NCBI GenBank assembly: GCA_947167845.1
Contig: CAMVJQ010000002.1
Coordinates: 30,106 to 94,105, forward strand
Direction of reading: 5' to 3'
From: an uncultured Prevotella sp.
Lineage (GTDB): Bacteria > Bacteroidota > Bacteroidia > Bacteroidales > Bacteroidaceae
Length of the DNA stretch: 64,000 nt
The notes beneath the pieces are model-generated. The model was given only the letters and a program-made list of their open reading frames with translations. It ran no database searches and was not told the origin of the DNA. Below are positions 33,268 through 40,908 of this stretch, one piece after another. Each line of letters opens with the position of its first letter. The stretch's first letter is position 1. The position numbers were made by a program, and so were the translations under genes.

Positions 33268-35601
33268 CTATGAGATGTCGGAGGGGCTGACGCCAAACTC
33301 ATCCTTGAAGCACTTCGTGAAGTAGGAGGGGGCGGAGAAACCGACCTCGTAGGCCACCTCCGAGATGCTCTTGGTGGTGGACTGCAGCAGTCGGCGCCCT
33401 TTCTGCAGCCGCGCCTTGCGCAACAGTTCCACGGGCGACTGCCCCGTGAGGGCTTTCAGTTTGCGGTACAACTGTACGCGCGAGAGTCCCAGTTCGGCGC
33501 CGATGGTCTCCACGCTCAGGTCGCTGTCGGTCATGTTCGCCTCGATGAAGTCGCGGAACTTCTGCAGGAAGGGGTCTTCTTTCTTTAATGAAGAATGAAG
33601 AGTGGAGAGTGAAGAATTTGCTACCGAAGGGACACAAGAATTTGCTGCCGCCGAAGTCGGGTTCTCTGCCCCAGAATCGGTATTCCCCCCTGCCGCAGTT
33701 GGGAGGGCGGTGGCGGTTTGCGCACTGTGCATCATGATTTCTTCATTTTTGAACAGGTCTTTCAGCAGGATGCGGTTCTTCAGCAGATTGTCGATGCGTG
33801 CCAATAGCAGTTCGGCCGGGAAGGGCTTGGTGATATAGGCATCGGCTCCGCTCTCATAGCCCTCTATCTGGTTGCGGCTCAGTGCGCGGGCTGTCAGCAG
33901 GATGACCGGGATATGGCTGGTGGCCGTTCCGCCCTTGATGCGCTGGCAGAACTCCAGACCGTTCATCACCGGCATCATCACGTCGGAGACAATCAGGTCG
34001 GGCACGATCTCATTGGCCAGCGAGAGGCCCTGCTGGCCGTCGGCGGCCTCGTTGACCTGATAGCGGCCTTGCAGGATGGTGCGCAGATAGGCCCGGATGT
34101 CGGCATTGTCATCGACTATCAGGATGGTTGTGAGGGCATCTGAGATCGGTGGTGCGGAGGTGTGGGGGGACGGGGGGGTGAGATTACTTTCTGCCTCTGA
34201 AGTATTCTCGCTCCCACGCTCCTCCGCACCACCGTTCCCCCGAAGAATCCCGCGCTCTCTTATCTCCACCTGCATGTCGAGCATCTTGTTGATGAGTTGA
34301 GTCAGTTGGTGGGTGTTGCGCTGGATGATGGCGAAGAGTCCTGAGGCTTCGGCACCGGCGTTCTGGATGTCACGGGTCTCTGCCAGTTGGGCCAGCGGCC
34401 CCTCAATCAGAGTCAGGGGGGTGCGCAGTTCGTGGCTCACCTGCGTGTAGAAGTCGAGTTGTTCGCGCTCCATCTGAGTGCGCTCCTGATGGATGCGGGC
34501 CCGCTGGAGGAAGTAGAGATAGATGCTGACGATGACAGCCAACAGCAGACCGATGAGGCCGATGGCCAGCAACGTGATGGTGCGCTGCAGGTCGAGTTGG
34601 CGCATATAATCGTCCGACTGTTCGTGGAGTTGGTCGAGGTAGTTGCCCTGGCGCATCATCTCGTCGTACTGCATCAGCAGCACATTTGCATTCTCGTGGG
34701 TGACGAGGGCTGACATCAGTTGCACTTCCTTCTGGTATGGCTTGCCGTCGAGGATGTCGATGGCCAGTTGGAGCAACTGGTCGCCGTGGGTGGGGTAAAT
34801 ATAAGAGGCATCGAGGATGGAGTCGCGGACGCAGGCGATGCCGCCGTCTTCGCCTGGCAGGCCGTCGATGCCGCAGAAGCGGGCCTTCACCCCTTCTCCC
34901 AGTGCCTTACGGGCACCGATGGCCATACGGTCGTTCTGCCCGAACACGAAGTCGATATCCGACAGATCGCTTGTGCAGGCTTTCACAGCATCGTAGGCAC
35001 TCTGCTCGGTCCAGTCGCCCTGCAGTGTGGTGACGAAGTGGATGTGTGGATACTGGGCTATGGCGTCGCGGAACCCCTTGTCGCGGTCGATGGCGGGCGA
35101 CGAGCCTTTCAGTCCCATAATCTCCATCACCTTGCCTTGGCCGTTGAGCCGTGTGGCAATGTATTCTCCCATCAGGCGCCCCATCTCGTAGTTGTCGGCT
35201 CCCATGAAGGCGGTGTATTTCTTCGAGTTGGTCTTGCGCTCGAACACGATGACGGGGATGCCCAGGTCGTAGGCACGGTCGATGGCGGGGGAGATGGTAG
35301 CCACCTGATTGGGCGCCACGATGAGCAGGTCGATGCCTGAGGCGACGAGGCTGTCGATCTGCTCTATCTGGCGCTGGTCGCTGTCGTAGGCCGAGGCGAA
35401 TCGCAGTTCCACGCCGTCGTGGAAGTAGGTGCCCATCCGCAGTTCGGCATTCTGCTTCTCTCGCCAGATGTCTTCCGAGCATTGTGAGATGCCGATCACG
35501 TATTGCCGCTCTTGCCTTGTACAGGCCGTCAGCAGCAGCATTAATGCACAGTTCACAATGCACAATGCACGATTCTTCAATGCACAATTTACAATTCTCA
35601 T
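33268..35601 (-). CDS. hybrid two-component regulator, fructose-sensor type, no kinase domain (2)
   Basis: The 777-residue paralog of regulator 1 starts with the repeat-encoded signal MRIVNCALKNRALCIVNCALMLLLTAC. Domains in order: periplasmic sugar-binding (VIGISQCSEDIWREK, FGQNDRMAIGARKA, FCGIDGLPGEDGG), membrane helix (TLLAIGLIGLLLAVIVSIYL), DHp helix with SHELRTPLTL, a low-complexity Ser/Glu/Pro linker, receiver (ILIVDDNADIRAYL, VSDVMMPVMNG, KPF), a second Ala/Ser-rich linker, and AraC HTH. As in regulator 1 there is no HATPase_c. The ATG overlaps the GH43 stop (ATGA), so expression is coupled to GH43. I rejected a longer upstream frame inside GH43. Confidence 0.9.
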   Translation of the reverse strand: MRIVNCALKNRALCIVNCALMLLLTACTRQERQYVIGISQCSEDIWREKQNAELRMGTYFHDGVELRFASAYDSDQRQIEQIDSLVASGIDLLIVAPNQVATISPAIDRAYDLGIPVIVFERKTNSKKYTAFMGADNYEMGRLMGEYIATRLNGQGKVMEIMGLKGSSPAIDRDKGFRDAIAQYPHIHFVTTLQGDWTEQSAYDAVKACTSDLSDIDFVFGQNDRMAIGARKALGEGVKARFCGIDGLPGEDGGIACVRDSILDASYIYPTHGDQLLQLAIDILDGKPYQKEVQLMSALVTHENANVLLMQYDEMMRQGNYLDQLHEQSDDYMRQLDLQRTITLLAIGLIGLLLAVIVSIYLYFLQRARIHQERTQMEREQLDFYTQVSHELRTPLTLIEGPLAQLAETRDIQNAGAEASGLFAIIQRNTHQLTQLINKMLDMQVEIRERGILRGNGGAEERGSENTSEAESNLTPPSPHTSAPPISDALTTILIVDDNADIRAYLRTILQGRYQVNEAADGQQGLSLANEIVPDLIVSDVMMPVMNGLEFCQRIKGGTATSHIPVILLTARALSRNQIEGYESGADAYITKPFPAELLLARIDNLLKNRILLKDLFKNEEIMMHSAQTATALPTAAGGNTDSGAENPTSAAANSCVPSVANSSLSTLHSSLKKEDPFLQKFRDFIEANMTDSDLSVETIGAELGLSRVQLYRKLKALTGQSPVELLRKARLQKGRRLLQSTTKSISEVAYEVGFSAPSYFTKCFKDEFGVSPSDIS
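33589..33616. repeat. heptamer quartet inside the regulator-2 interdomain linker
   Basis: Units TGAAGAA, TGAAGAG, TGGAGAG, TGAAGAA encode part of the receiver-HTH linker (STLHSSL), showing that the arrays also enter coding regions outside signal peptides. Confidence 0.75.
35542..35598. repeat. double heptamer array in the regulator-2 signal peptide
   Basis: Units TAATGCA, CAGTTCA, CAATGCA, CAATGCA, then spacer CGATTCTT, then CAATGCA, CAATTTA, CAATTCT running up to the start codon. The layout copies that of DUF4960-2 (25751-25814). Confidence 0.8.
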
Positions 35602-37577
35602 TGCCAGGGGCCGTTCTGAGTGGGAATGATGGGGACGATGCGGCCTCGCTTGTCGAAGGTCAGCCGGTCGATGCACACCTCGCGATGGGTGCCTGGCACG
35701 CCTCCGCCGAACCGCTTGTCGACGAAGTTCTTGTTGATGCGGTGGTAGACGATGTACCACTCGTCCTTACCCGGAATCTGGAGAATGCTGTTGTGGGCCG
35801 TGCCGTAGATGCGGTCTTCCGGTTTCTGGCGGATGACCATATAACTCTGCTCGTCGATGGTGATGGGGCCGAGCGGCGACTTGCTGGTGCCGTAGCACAC
35901 GTGGTAGTTGGGAGAGCCTGTATCGTCGACCGACCAGAGGAAGTAATAGGTGCCTTTACGGTAGAACACGTAGGCGCCTTCGCGGAAGGCCCAGGTGTCG
36001 AGCGTGCCGCCCTGCGGTGTCAGCAGCCGGATAGTCTCTTTCCTGATTGAGAGCATGTCGTCGCTGAGTTCGGCACCTGCCATGAAGCCATTGCCCCAGT
36101 AGAGGTAGTGCTTGCCCGTCTTGGGGTCGGTGAATACATCCACGTCGATGGCCTGTCCGCCACGCGCTTCTGCCGGACGGTCGGCGTCGGTGACGATGGG
36201 CGCCCCGGAGTCGGTGAAAGGCCCTGTTGGGCTGTCGCTTGTCGCCACGCCGATCTCCTTGCGGTTTGTCTTCGGGTTGTGGGCAGAGTAGTAGAAGTAG
36301 TATTTGTAGGAGCCGTCCTTCTGCTTCACCTCCTCGATGCAGGGGGCCCAGGCGTTGCCCGTGGCCCACTTCACCTGGTCGCCCTTCACGTCGAGCATCT
36401 TGCCTTCGTCGGTCCAGTCGATGAGGTTGGTCGACGAGAACACGCTGAAGTCGTGGCCGCCCCAGCCGGGGGTGCCGTCGGTGGTGCTGTAGATATAGTA
36501 TTTCCTGGTCTGCTGTGAGTAGAGCACTTCGGGATCAGCGTGGAAGCCGGGCAGGATGGGCTGACGGAAGTTGCCGAACTCGTGGAGCAGACGTTCTTTC
36601 TCTGCCCTCGTGATGGGGATGATGGTGCCGTGACGGGGAGTGAACTTCCCCTTGGTCTCTGTATTCTGCACAAACTGGAAGGTCTTCAGGTCCTCGGAGC
36701 GGCAGAACTGATAGTGGCCGTTGCCGTAGCAGTCGTACATGATGATCCACGACTTGCCGTCGATGGCCTTGCACACACCGATGCCTTCCACCGCCTCCTT
36801 GGTCTGTTCCACATTGCCATCGAGCATCTGCCACTTGTCTGTCAGATGCTTGGCTACGGCCTGATAGATGCCGCGCCCGGACTCCTGCTTGTAGAAGAGG
36901 TGATACATCTGGTCGGCCTCGTTGTAGACGATGTCGCCGTCGATGGTCGCATTGCCGGCATCGAAGAGCCAGCGTGGCTCGCCCTCCAGGTCGGTGAAGT
37001 CCTTGTTGGCATACTGGTAGTAGATCTTGTCAAACGAGTCGGGGTCGCTGGTGCGCAGGGAGTAGAACACCATGTACTTGCCAGCCTGACGGTCGTAGAT
37101 GGTCTCTGGGGCCCAGACGCGGATGACGTTCTTCCACCGCTTGGTGTAGCGGGTGGGGAAGTTGACCGTCGCGTGCTGCCAGTGGATGAGATCAGTCGAT
37201 TTGAGCAGCACCATCCCGCGATTGCTCGACCATCCGTGGCTTGACCGCATGTCGGTGGCCACCATATAGAAGGTCTTGCCGTCCTCGCAGCGCAGGATGT
37301 GCGGGTCGCGCACGCACTGGGTCAGTGCGATGGTGTCGCTCGTGATGACAGGTGCCCCGTGGTTTAGCGGGGTGAAGTTATAGCCGTCGTCGCTGATGGC
37401 ATAGCATATCTGCTCGTCTTCGGGGGCATTGCTATTAAAATAGGTGAAGAGATAGGCCACCATCTCGCTGGGGTCTTTAGGCGGCTCTTGTGCTGGCTTC
37501 TTCTTGCCAGCCGTGGCAGTGCTGACGGCAACGACTGCCAGCAGAGCGGCCAGAATGGTCTTTGTCTTATTTGTCAT
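35598..37577 (-). CDS. secreted GH43 protein with two propeller modules
   Basis: The 659-residue protein has a signal peptide (MTNKTKTILAALLAV to ATAGK). It contains two five-bladed propeller modules: the first (about 40-335) with CVRDPHIL and RVWAPETIYDRQAGKYMVFYS, the second (about 340-655) with GFHADPEVL, the expected Asp-containing opening, NAWAPCIEEV and RIYGTAHNSI. The pattern is that of family 43 (arabinosidase/xylosidase clan), a clan relative of GH32. Substrate cannot be assigned; linkage to a fructose-type regulator by a 4-nt ATGA overlap suggests action on a fructan-associated side chain or a shared regulon. There is no lipobox, so it is probably periplasmic. Confidence 0.85.
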   Translation of the reverse strand: MTNKTKTILAALLAVVAVSTATAGKKKPAQEPPKDPSEMVAYLFTYFNSNAPEDEQICYAISDDGYNFTPLNHGAPVITSDTIALTQCVRDPHILRCEDGKTFYMVATDMRSSHGWSSNRGMVLLKSTDLIHWQHATVNFPTRYTKRWKNVIRVWAPETIYDRQAGKYMVFYSLRTSDPDSFDKIYYQYANKDFTDLEGEPRWLFDAGNATIDGDIVYNEADQMYHLFYKQESGRGIYQAVAKHLTDKWQMLDGNVEQTKEAVEGIGVCKAIDGKSWIIMYDCYGNGHYQFCRSEDLKTFQFVQNTETKGKFTPRHGTIIPITRAEKERLLHEFGNFRQPILPGFHADPEVLYSQQTRKYYIYSTTDGTPGWGGHDFSVFSSTNLIDWTDEGKMLDVKGDQVKWATGNAWAPCIEEVKQKDGSYKYYFYYSAHNPKTNRKEIGVATSDSPTGPFTDSGAPIVTDADRPAEARGGQAIDVDVFTDPKTGKHYLYWGNGFMAGAELSDDMLSIRKETIRLLTPQGGTLDTWAFREGAYVFYRKGTYYFLWSVDDTGSPNYHVCYGTSKSPLGPITIDEQSYMVIRQKPEDRIYGTAHNSILQIPGKDEWYIVYHRINKNFVDKRFGGGVPGTHREVCIDRLTFDKRGRIVPIIPTQNGPWQ

Positions 37578-37594
37578 AGTTATATAAGTTTTAA

Positions 37595-37638
37595 TTTTAC
37601 TTTTTACCCTTTTACCTTTTTACCCTTTTACCTTTTTT
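37595..37638. repeat. AT-rich octamer array upstream of GH43
   Basis: Alternating 8-bp units ACCCTTTT and ACCTTTTT fill most of the 66-nt gap between the ZIP gene and GH43. Similar arrays lie at 44402-44428 (korB start) and 43293-43320. Confidence 0.65.
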
Positions 37639-37643
37639 TTGAG

Positions 37644-38420
37644 TTATCCCATCACTACGTCGAGCACCATCATCAGCACGAAACCGATGGCGAAGCCGAT
37701 AGTGCTCAGGTTGCTGTGCTCGCCCTCAGAGGCCTCGGGTATCAGTTCCTCCACGACCACATAGAACATGGCGCCGGCGGCAAAGGCCAGCAGATAGGGT
37801 AGGGCGGGTGTCATCAGTGAGGCCAGCAGCACCACGGCCAGGGCGCCTATTGGCTCAACGGCTCCGCTGAGGCTGCCGATGACGAATGAGCGCCACTTCG
37901 AGTTGCCCGCTGCCCGCATCGGCATCGAGATGATGGCCCCTTCCGGTACGTTCTGGATGGCTATACCGATGCTGACAGCCAGGGCGCTGGCCAGGGACAG
38001 GCCTGAAGCACCTTCTTCGGCACCGGCGAAAACGACGCCTACGGCCATGCCTTCGGGCAGGTTGTGGATGGTGACGGCCAGTGCCAGCATCGCTGTCCGG
38101 GAGAGATGCGAGCGAGGGCCTTCCGGCGTTTTGGCACCGATGTGCAGGTGGGGAGTCAGTTCATCGAGCAGGAGCAGGAAGCCGATGCCTGACAGGAATC
38201 CGACGGCTGCAGGCAGTACCGACCACTTCCCGGCATCAGCCTCCATCTCCATGGCCGGGATGAGCAGCGACCAGACGGCGGCGGCCACCATCACGCCTGA
38301 GGCAAAACCTAGCAGCGACTTCTGCAGACGGGGCGGCATATCGTCCTTCATCAGAAAGACGAATGCCGCTCCGAGCATCGTTCCCAGCAGGGGAATGAGT
38401 AGTCCGATGACTAATGCCAT
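37644..38420 (-). CDS. ZIP family divalent metal transporter
   Basis: The 258-residue membrane protein has about eight helices. The metal-binding signatures HNLPEG (helix 4) and QNVPEG (helix 5) are typical of ZupT-like ZIP permeases, and there is a His-containing loop (LTPHLHIG). It imports zinc or iron/manganese down the gradient. It follows the MBL-rubredoxin gene by 6 nt, suggesting co-transcription, and precedes GH43 by 66 nt. Metal specificity is unknown. Confidence 0.92.
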   Translation of the reverse strand: MALVIGLLIPLLGTMLGAAFVFLMKDDMPPRLQKSLLGFASGVMVAAAVWSLLIPAMEMEADAGKWSVLPAAVGFLSGIGFLLLLDELTPHLHIGAKTPEGPRSHLSRTAMLALAVTIHNLPEGMAVGVVFAGAEEGASGLSLASALAVSIGIAIQNVPEGAIISMPMRAAGNSKWRSFVIGSLSGAVEPIGALAVVLLASLMTPALPYLLAFAAGAMFYVVVEELIPEASEGEHSNLSTIGFAIGFVLMMVLDVVMG

Positions 38421-38426
38421 TTGATG

Positions 38427-39368
38427 CTATGCTTTGTTGAACTTGTCCTTCGGGCGCTTGCAGCGCGGGCACTTCCAGTCGTCAGGCAGATCCTCGAAGG
38501 CCACACCGTCGTGCTCTGCGGGGTCATACACATAGCCGCAGACGGAGCAGACGTATTTGCCGGAAGCCTCCTGCTGGGAGAAATCCACCTCAGCCAGAAC
38601 GGTCGGAACGGGATTGTCCAGATCCATCACGCGCCTGGCCTCCAGATTCTCGTAGCCCTGAGGGGTGTGGGTGCCACAGTACACAGTGGGGTGGCGGCGG
38701 ATGAACTCGCGGATGCGGTCTTGCGTCTCACGGGCTGCGGGCAGGTCATCGTAGACGACGGACAGTTTGTCCTCATAGAGTGCTTCGTCCACGTATGTGA
38801 TGTCGCCATGGAGCATAAAGAACAATCCGTCATTCTCAACGATGACGATGCTGTTGCCCTTGGTGTGCCCCTTGGCCTTGATGAGGTAGATGCCGTCCTG
38901 AATCTTCTGACTCTCCGGGAAGTTGTAGTACGGGCCATCGGTATAGGTGACGGGCACGAGATTCGTGAGTCCCTGCAGTTCGGCGGCATCCGTCTCGTCT
39001 TGGCTGACATACACCTTGGCATTGGGGAAACTCTTCAGTTCGCCGCTGTGGTCAGAGTGGCGGTGGGTGAGCAGAATCTTCGTCACCTGCTCAGGTTTGT
39101 AGCCGAGGGCTGCGAAGGCCTCCATATAGGTACAGATATCCTTGCCAGTGAAGCCGAATGAGTTCTCATCAGGCACTTCCTCCGGCGTACCGGCGGGCAG
39201 ACCTGTGTCCACCAGAATCACCTCCGAACCGGTGTCTATCAGCCAGTTCTGCAGACTGCCACGATAGCGGATGTTGTGATCGAACTTTTCCTTTCCTTCC
39301 TCACCGCCCATGACGAAAGGCTGGGTGTAGAATCCGTCTCTTCTGAATTTTACTGCTCTGATTTCCAT
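38427..39368 (-). CDS. MBL-fold metallohydrolase fused to a C-terminal rubredoxin
   Basis: The 313-residue cytoplasmic protein has residues 1-250 as a metallo-beta-lactamase-fold domain with the metal motif HRHSDH (102-107) and later His residues (GHTKGN, LHGD). Residues 272-313 form a complete rubredoxin with cysteines 274, 277, 300 and 303 (CSVC and CPRC). The combination suggests an oxidoreductase or lactonase-like enzyme with a built-in Fe(Cys)4 electron-transfer site, recalling flavodiiron/rubredoxin systems of anaerobes, although no flavodoxin domain is present. It is co-oriented with the ZIP transporter, which might supply its metal. Substrate unknown. Confidence 0.9.
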   Translation of the reverse strand: MEIRAVKFRRDGFYTQPFVMGGEEGKEKFDHNIRYRGSLQNWLIDTGSEVILVDTGLPAGTPEEVPDENSFGFTGKDICTYMEAFAALGYKPEQVTKILLTHRHSDHSGELKSFPNAKVYVSQDETDAAELQGLTNLVPVTYTDGPYYNFPESQKIQDGIYLIKAKGHTKGNSIVIVENDGLFFMLHGDITYVDEALYEDKLSVVYDDLPAARETQDRIREFIRRHPTVYCGTHTPQGYENLEARRVMDLDNPVPTVLAEVDFSQQEASGKYVCSVCGYVYDPAEHDGVAFEDLPDDWKCPRCKRPKDKFNKA

Positions 39369-39402
39369 AATTTATAGTAATGATCGTTAGTATATTCGGT
39401 TG

Positions 39403-39410
39403 CAAAGATA
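39403..39410 (-). promoter_or_regulatory. -7 box of the MBL-rubredoxin/ZIP operon (TATCTTTG)
   Basis: TATCTTTG followed by CAACCG on the minus strand, 35 nt before the ATG. Confidence 0.65.
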
Positions 39411-39715
39411 CGGCATTTTTGTCTGACTACCAAATATTAAACGATATAAATTTGCCTGAAACGATACGGCTTTATAAAAATGTATGTAAAGTTATTATTT
39501 TATTATCACTAGAGTATTCAAAAAAACTGTATATGGAAAAACAGTATGGGTGACGCATCGCCGAAGTCAGGTCAAGAATTATCAAAGGTGCTTAATTTTG
39601 GGAACGTCAAGCGTGTCGTAAGCCAAATGCCAGCACCAAAACAATCATGGGGTTCATATCTCCGTAAAACACGTTAAAATCGAGAGGTTATGCGGTTATT
39701 TACAAAAAAAAATCG

Positions 39716-39723
39716 TAACTTTG
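39716..39723 (+). promoter_or_regulatory. -7 box of upp (TAACTTTG)
   Basis: TAACTTTG followed by CAGCC lies 35 nt before the chosen upp start and rules out the earlier in-frame ATG at 39690. Confidence 0.7.
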
Positions 39724-39758
39724 CAGCCATTCAGTACAAACTTAAAACAATTCGGACT

Positions 39759-40445
39759 ATGGAAGTAATCGATTTCAGTAAGAGCAACTCTGTGATAAAC
39801 CAGTATATGTCGGAACTGCGCGACAAGACGATGCAGAAGAACCGTCTGCTGTTCCGTCATAACATTGAGCGCATCGGCGAACTGATGGCCTACGAGTTGT
39901 CGAAGACCCTCACCTATAAGCCGAAGACCATCACCACCCCCCTGGGCACCATCGACATCCCGCTGCCGAAGGATGATATCGTGCTGGGCACTGTGCTCCG
40001 CGCCGGCCTCCCCTTCCATCAGGGCTTCCAGAATATCTTCGACCGTGCCGACAATGCATATGTCTCCGCCTTCCGCATGTATATCAACCGCGAGCATACC
40101 GAGGTGGGCATCCAGGCCGACTATATCGCTGCTCCCAGCGTGAAAGGCAAGACGCTCATCATCGCCGACCCGATGCTGGCCACTGGCGGCTCCATGGCTG
40201 CTGCCATTGAGGCGCTTATGATGTCGGGCAGGCCGAAGAAGATACACATCTGTTGCGTCATCGCTGCTCCCGAGGGTATCGAGGTGGTGAAGGAGGCGCT
40301 TCCTGAGGATGCCACTATCTGGTGTGCGGCTATCGATCAGGGTATGAACGAGCAGAAGTACATCGTGCCCGGATTTGGCGACTGCGGTGACCTCTGCTTC
40401 GGCGAGAAACTCCAGCGCTTCCCTAAGATTACGGACAAGAGGTGA
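39759..40445 (+). CDS. upp: uracil phosphoribosyltransferase
   Basis: It is a pyrimidine salvage enzyme: uracil + PRPP to UMP, in the cytoplasm. The 228-residue protein has the PRPP loop motif LIIADPMLATGGS, the uracil-site region YIVPGFGDCGDLCFG near the C-terminus, and GTVLRAGLPFHQG. The start at 39759 (MEVIDFSKSN) was chosen because the promoter lies between it and the earlier ATG. Single-gene unit, followed by the 69-bp repeat region. Confidence 0.95.
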   Translation: MEVIDFSKSNSVINQYMSELRDKTMQKNRLLFRHNIERIGELMAYELSKTLTYKPKTITTPLGTIDIPLPKDDIVLGTVLRAGLPFHQGFQNIFDRADNAYVSAFRMYINREHTEVGIQADYIAAPSVKGKTLIIADPMLATGGSMAAAIEALMMSGRPKKIHICCVIAAPEGIEVVKEALPEDATIWCAAIDQGMNEQKYIVPGFGDCGDLCFGEKLQRFPKITDKR

Positions 40446-40518
40446 AGGATTATAAAGACTGCGAATTTCGCGAATGGCATAGAATTAAAAGGGGGCAGTC
40501 CGAAAAGCCGGTTGTTAT

Positions 40519-40767
40519 GACCTCCCCTAACCCCTCCTGTAGGAGGGGAATTGAATACAAAGAGTCGGAAGGCCCCCTCCCCTTCGGTGGTAACTAATCC
40601 CCCTCCTGTAGGAGGGGAATTGAATACAAAGAGTCGGAAGGCCCCCTCCCCTTCGGTGGTAACTAATCCCCCTCCTGTAGGAGGGGAATTGAATACAAAG
40701 AGTCGGAAGGCCCCCTCCCCTTCGGTGGTAACTAATCCCCCTCCTACAGGAGGGGTTAGGGGAGGTC
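40519..40767. repeat. three 69-bp tandem repeats inside perfect 30-bp inverted repeats
   Basis: The unit containing TTGAATACAAAGAGTCGG begins at 40551, 40620 and 40689 (period exactly 69 bp, visually identical copies). The array is enclosed by a perfect 30-bp inverted repeat: 40519-40548 (GACCTCCCCTAACCCC...) and 40738-40767 (...GGGGTTAGGGGAGGTC). Each unit boundary also repeats the inner half (CCCCTCCTGTAGGAGGGG). Confidence 0.9.
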
Positions 40768-40803
40768 ACAACCCGCAACAGACTTTTGGGATTGATCCAT
40801 TAA

Positions 40804-40882
40804 AAGACTACGAATTACACGAATTTCACGAATTAAATCAGTGCAGAGAATAATTCGTATAATTCGTGTAATTCGTAGTCTT
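40804..40882. terminator. 22-bp perfect inverted repeat, possible bidirectional 3' hairpin
   Basis: A 22-bp arm beginning AAGACTACGAATTACACG (40804-40825) is exactly reversed at 40861-40882. Arms are built of 8-9-bp units ending CGAATT. It lies between convergent upp and the DASS gene. The long 35-nt loop makes a terminator role plausible but not certain. Confidence 0.5.
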
Positions 40883-40908
40883 AAATCTAATTGAGTAGTT
40901 TTAAATTA

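Larger units (their letters stand above)
40446..40908. other. gene-free 0.46-kb interval occupied by repeats
   Basis: The interval between upp and the convergent DASS transporter gene holds the 69-bp triplicate with its 30-bp flanking inverted repeats and a 22-bp inverted repeat. Open frames through it are repeat artefacts. Confidence 0.8.

Noticed and set aside
35602..35760. N-terminal extension of regulator 2
   Set aside because: The extra residues are Arg/His-rich shadow of the GH43 gene; the signal peptide begins at the ATG at 35601.
39610..39660. Short minus-strand peptide MNPMIVLVLAFGLRHA
   Set aside because: Only 16 codons with no ribosome site; could be a remnant, but nothing supports it.
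39696..40247. Long minus-strand frame opposite upp
   Set aside because: Shadow of upp in another frame; no family resemblance.
40519..40767. CRISPR-like array
   Set aside because: The repeats are directly joined 69-bp units without distinct spacers, enclosed by inverted repeats, and no cas genes are nearby.
40527..40853. Open frames on both strands through the 69-bp array
   Set aside because: They exist only because 69 is a multiple of 3; the peptide is a repeat of a 23-residue unit and has no start signals.
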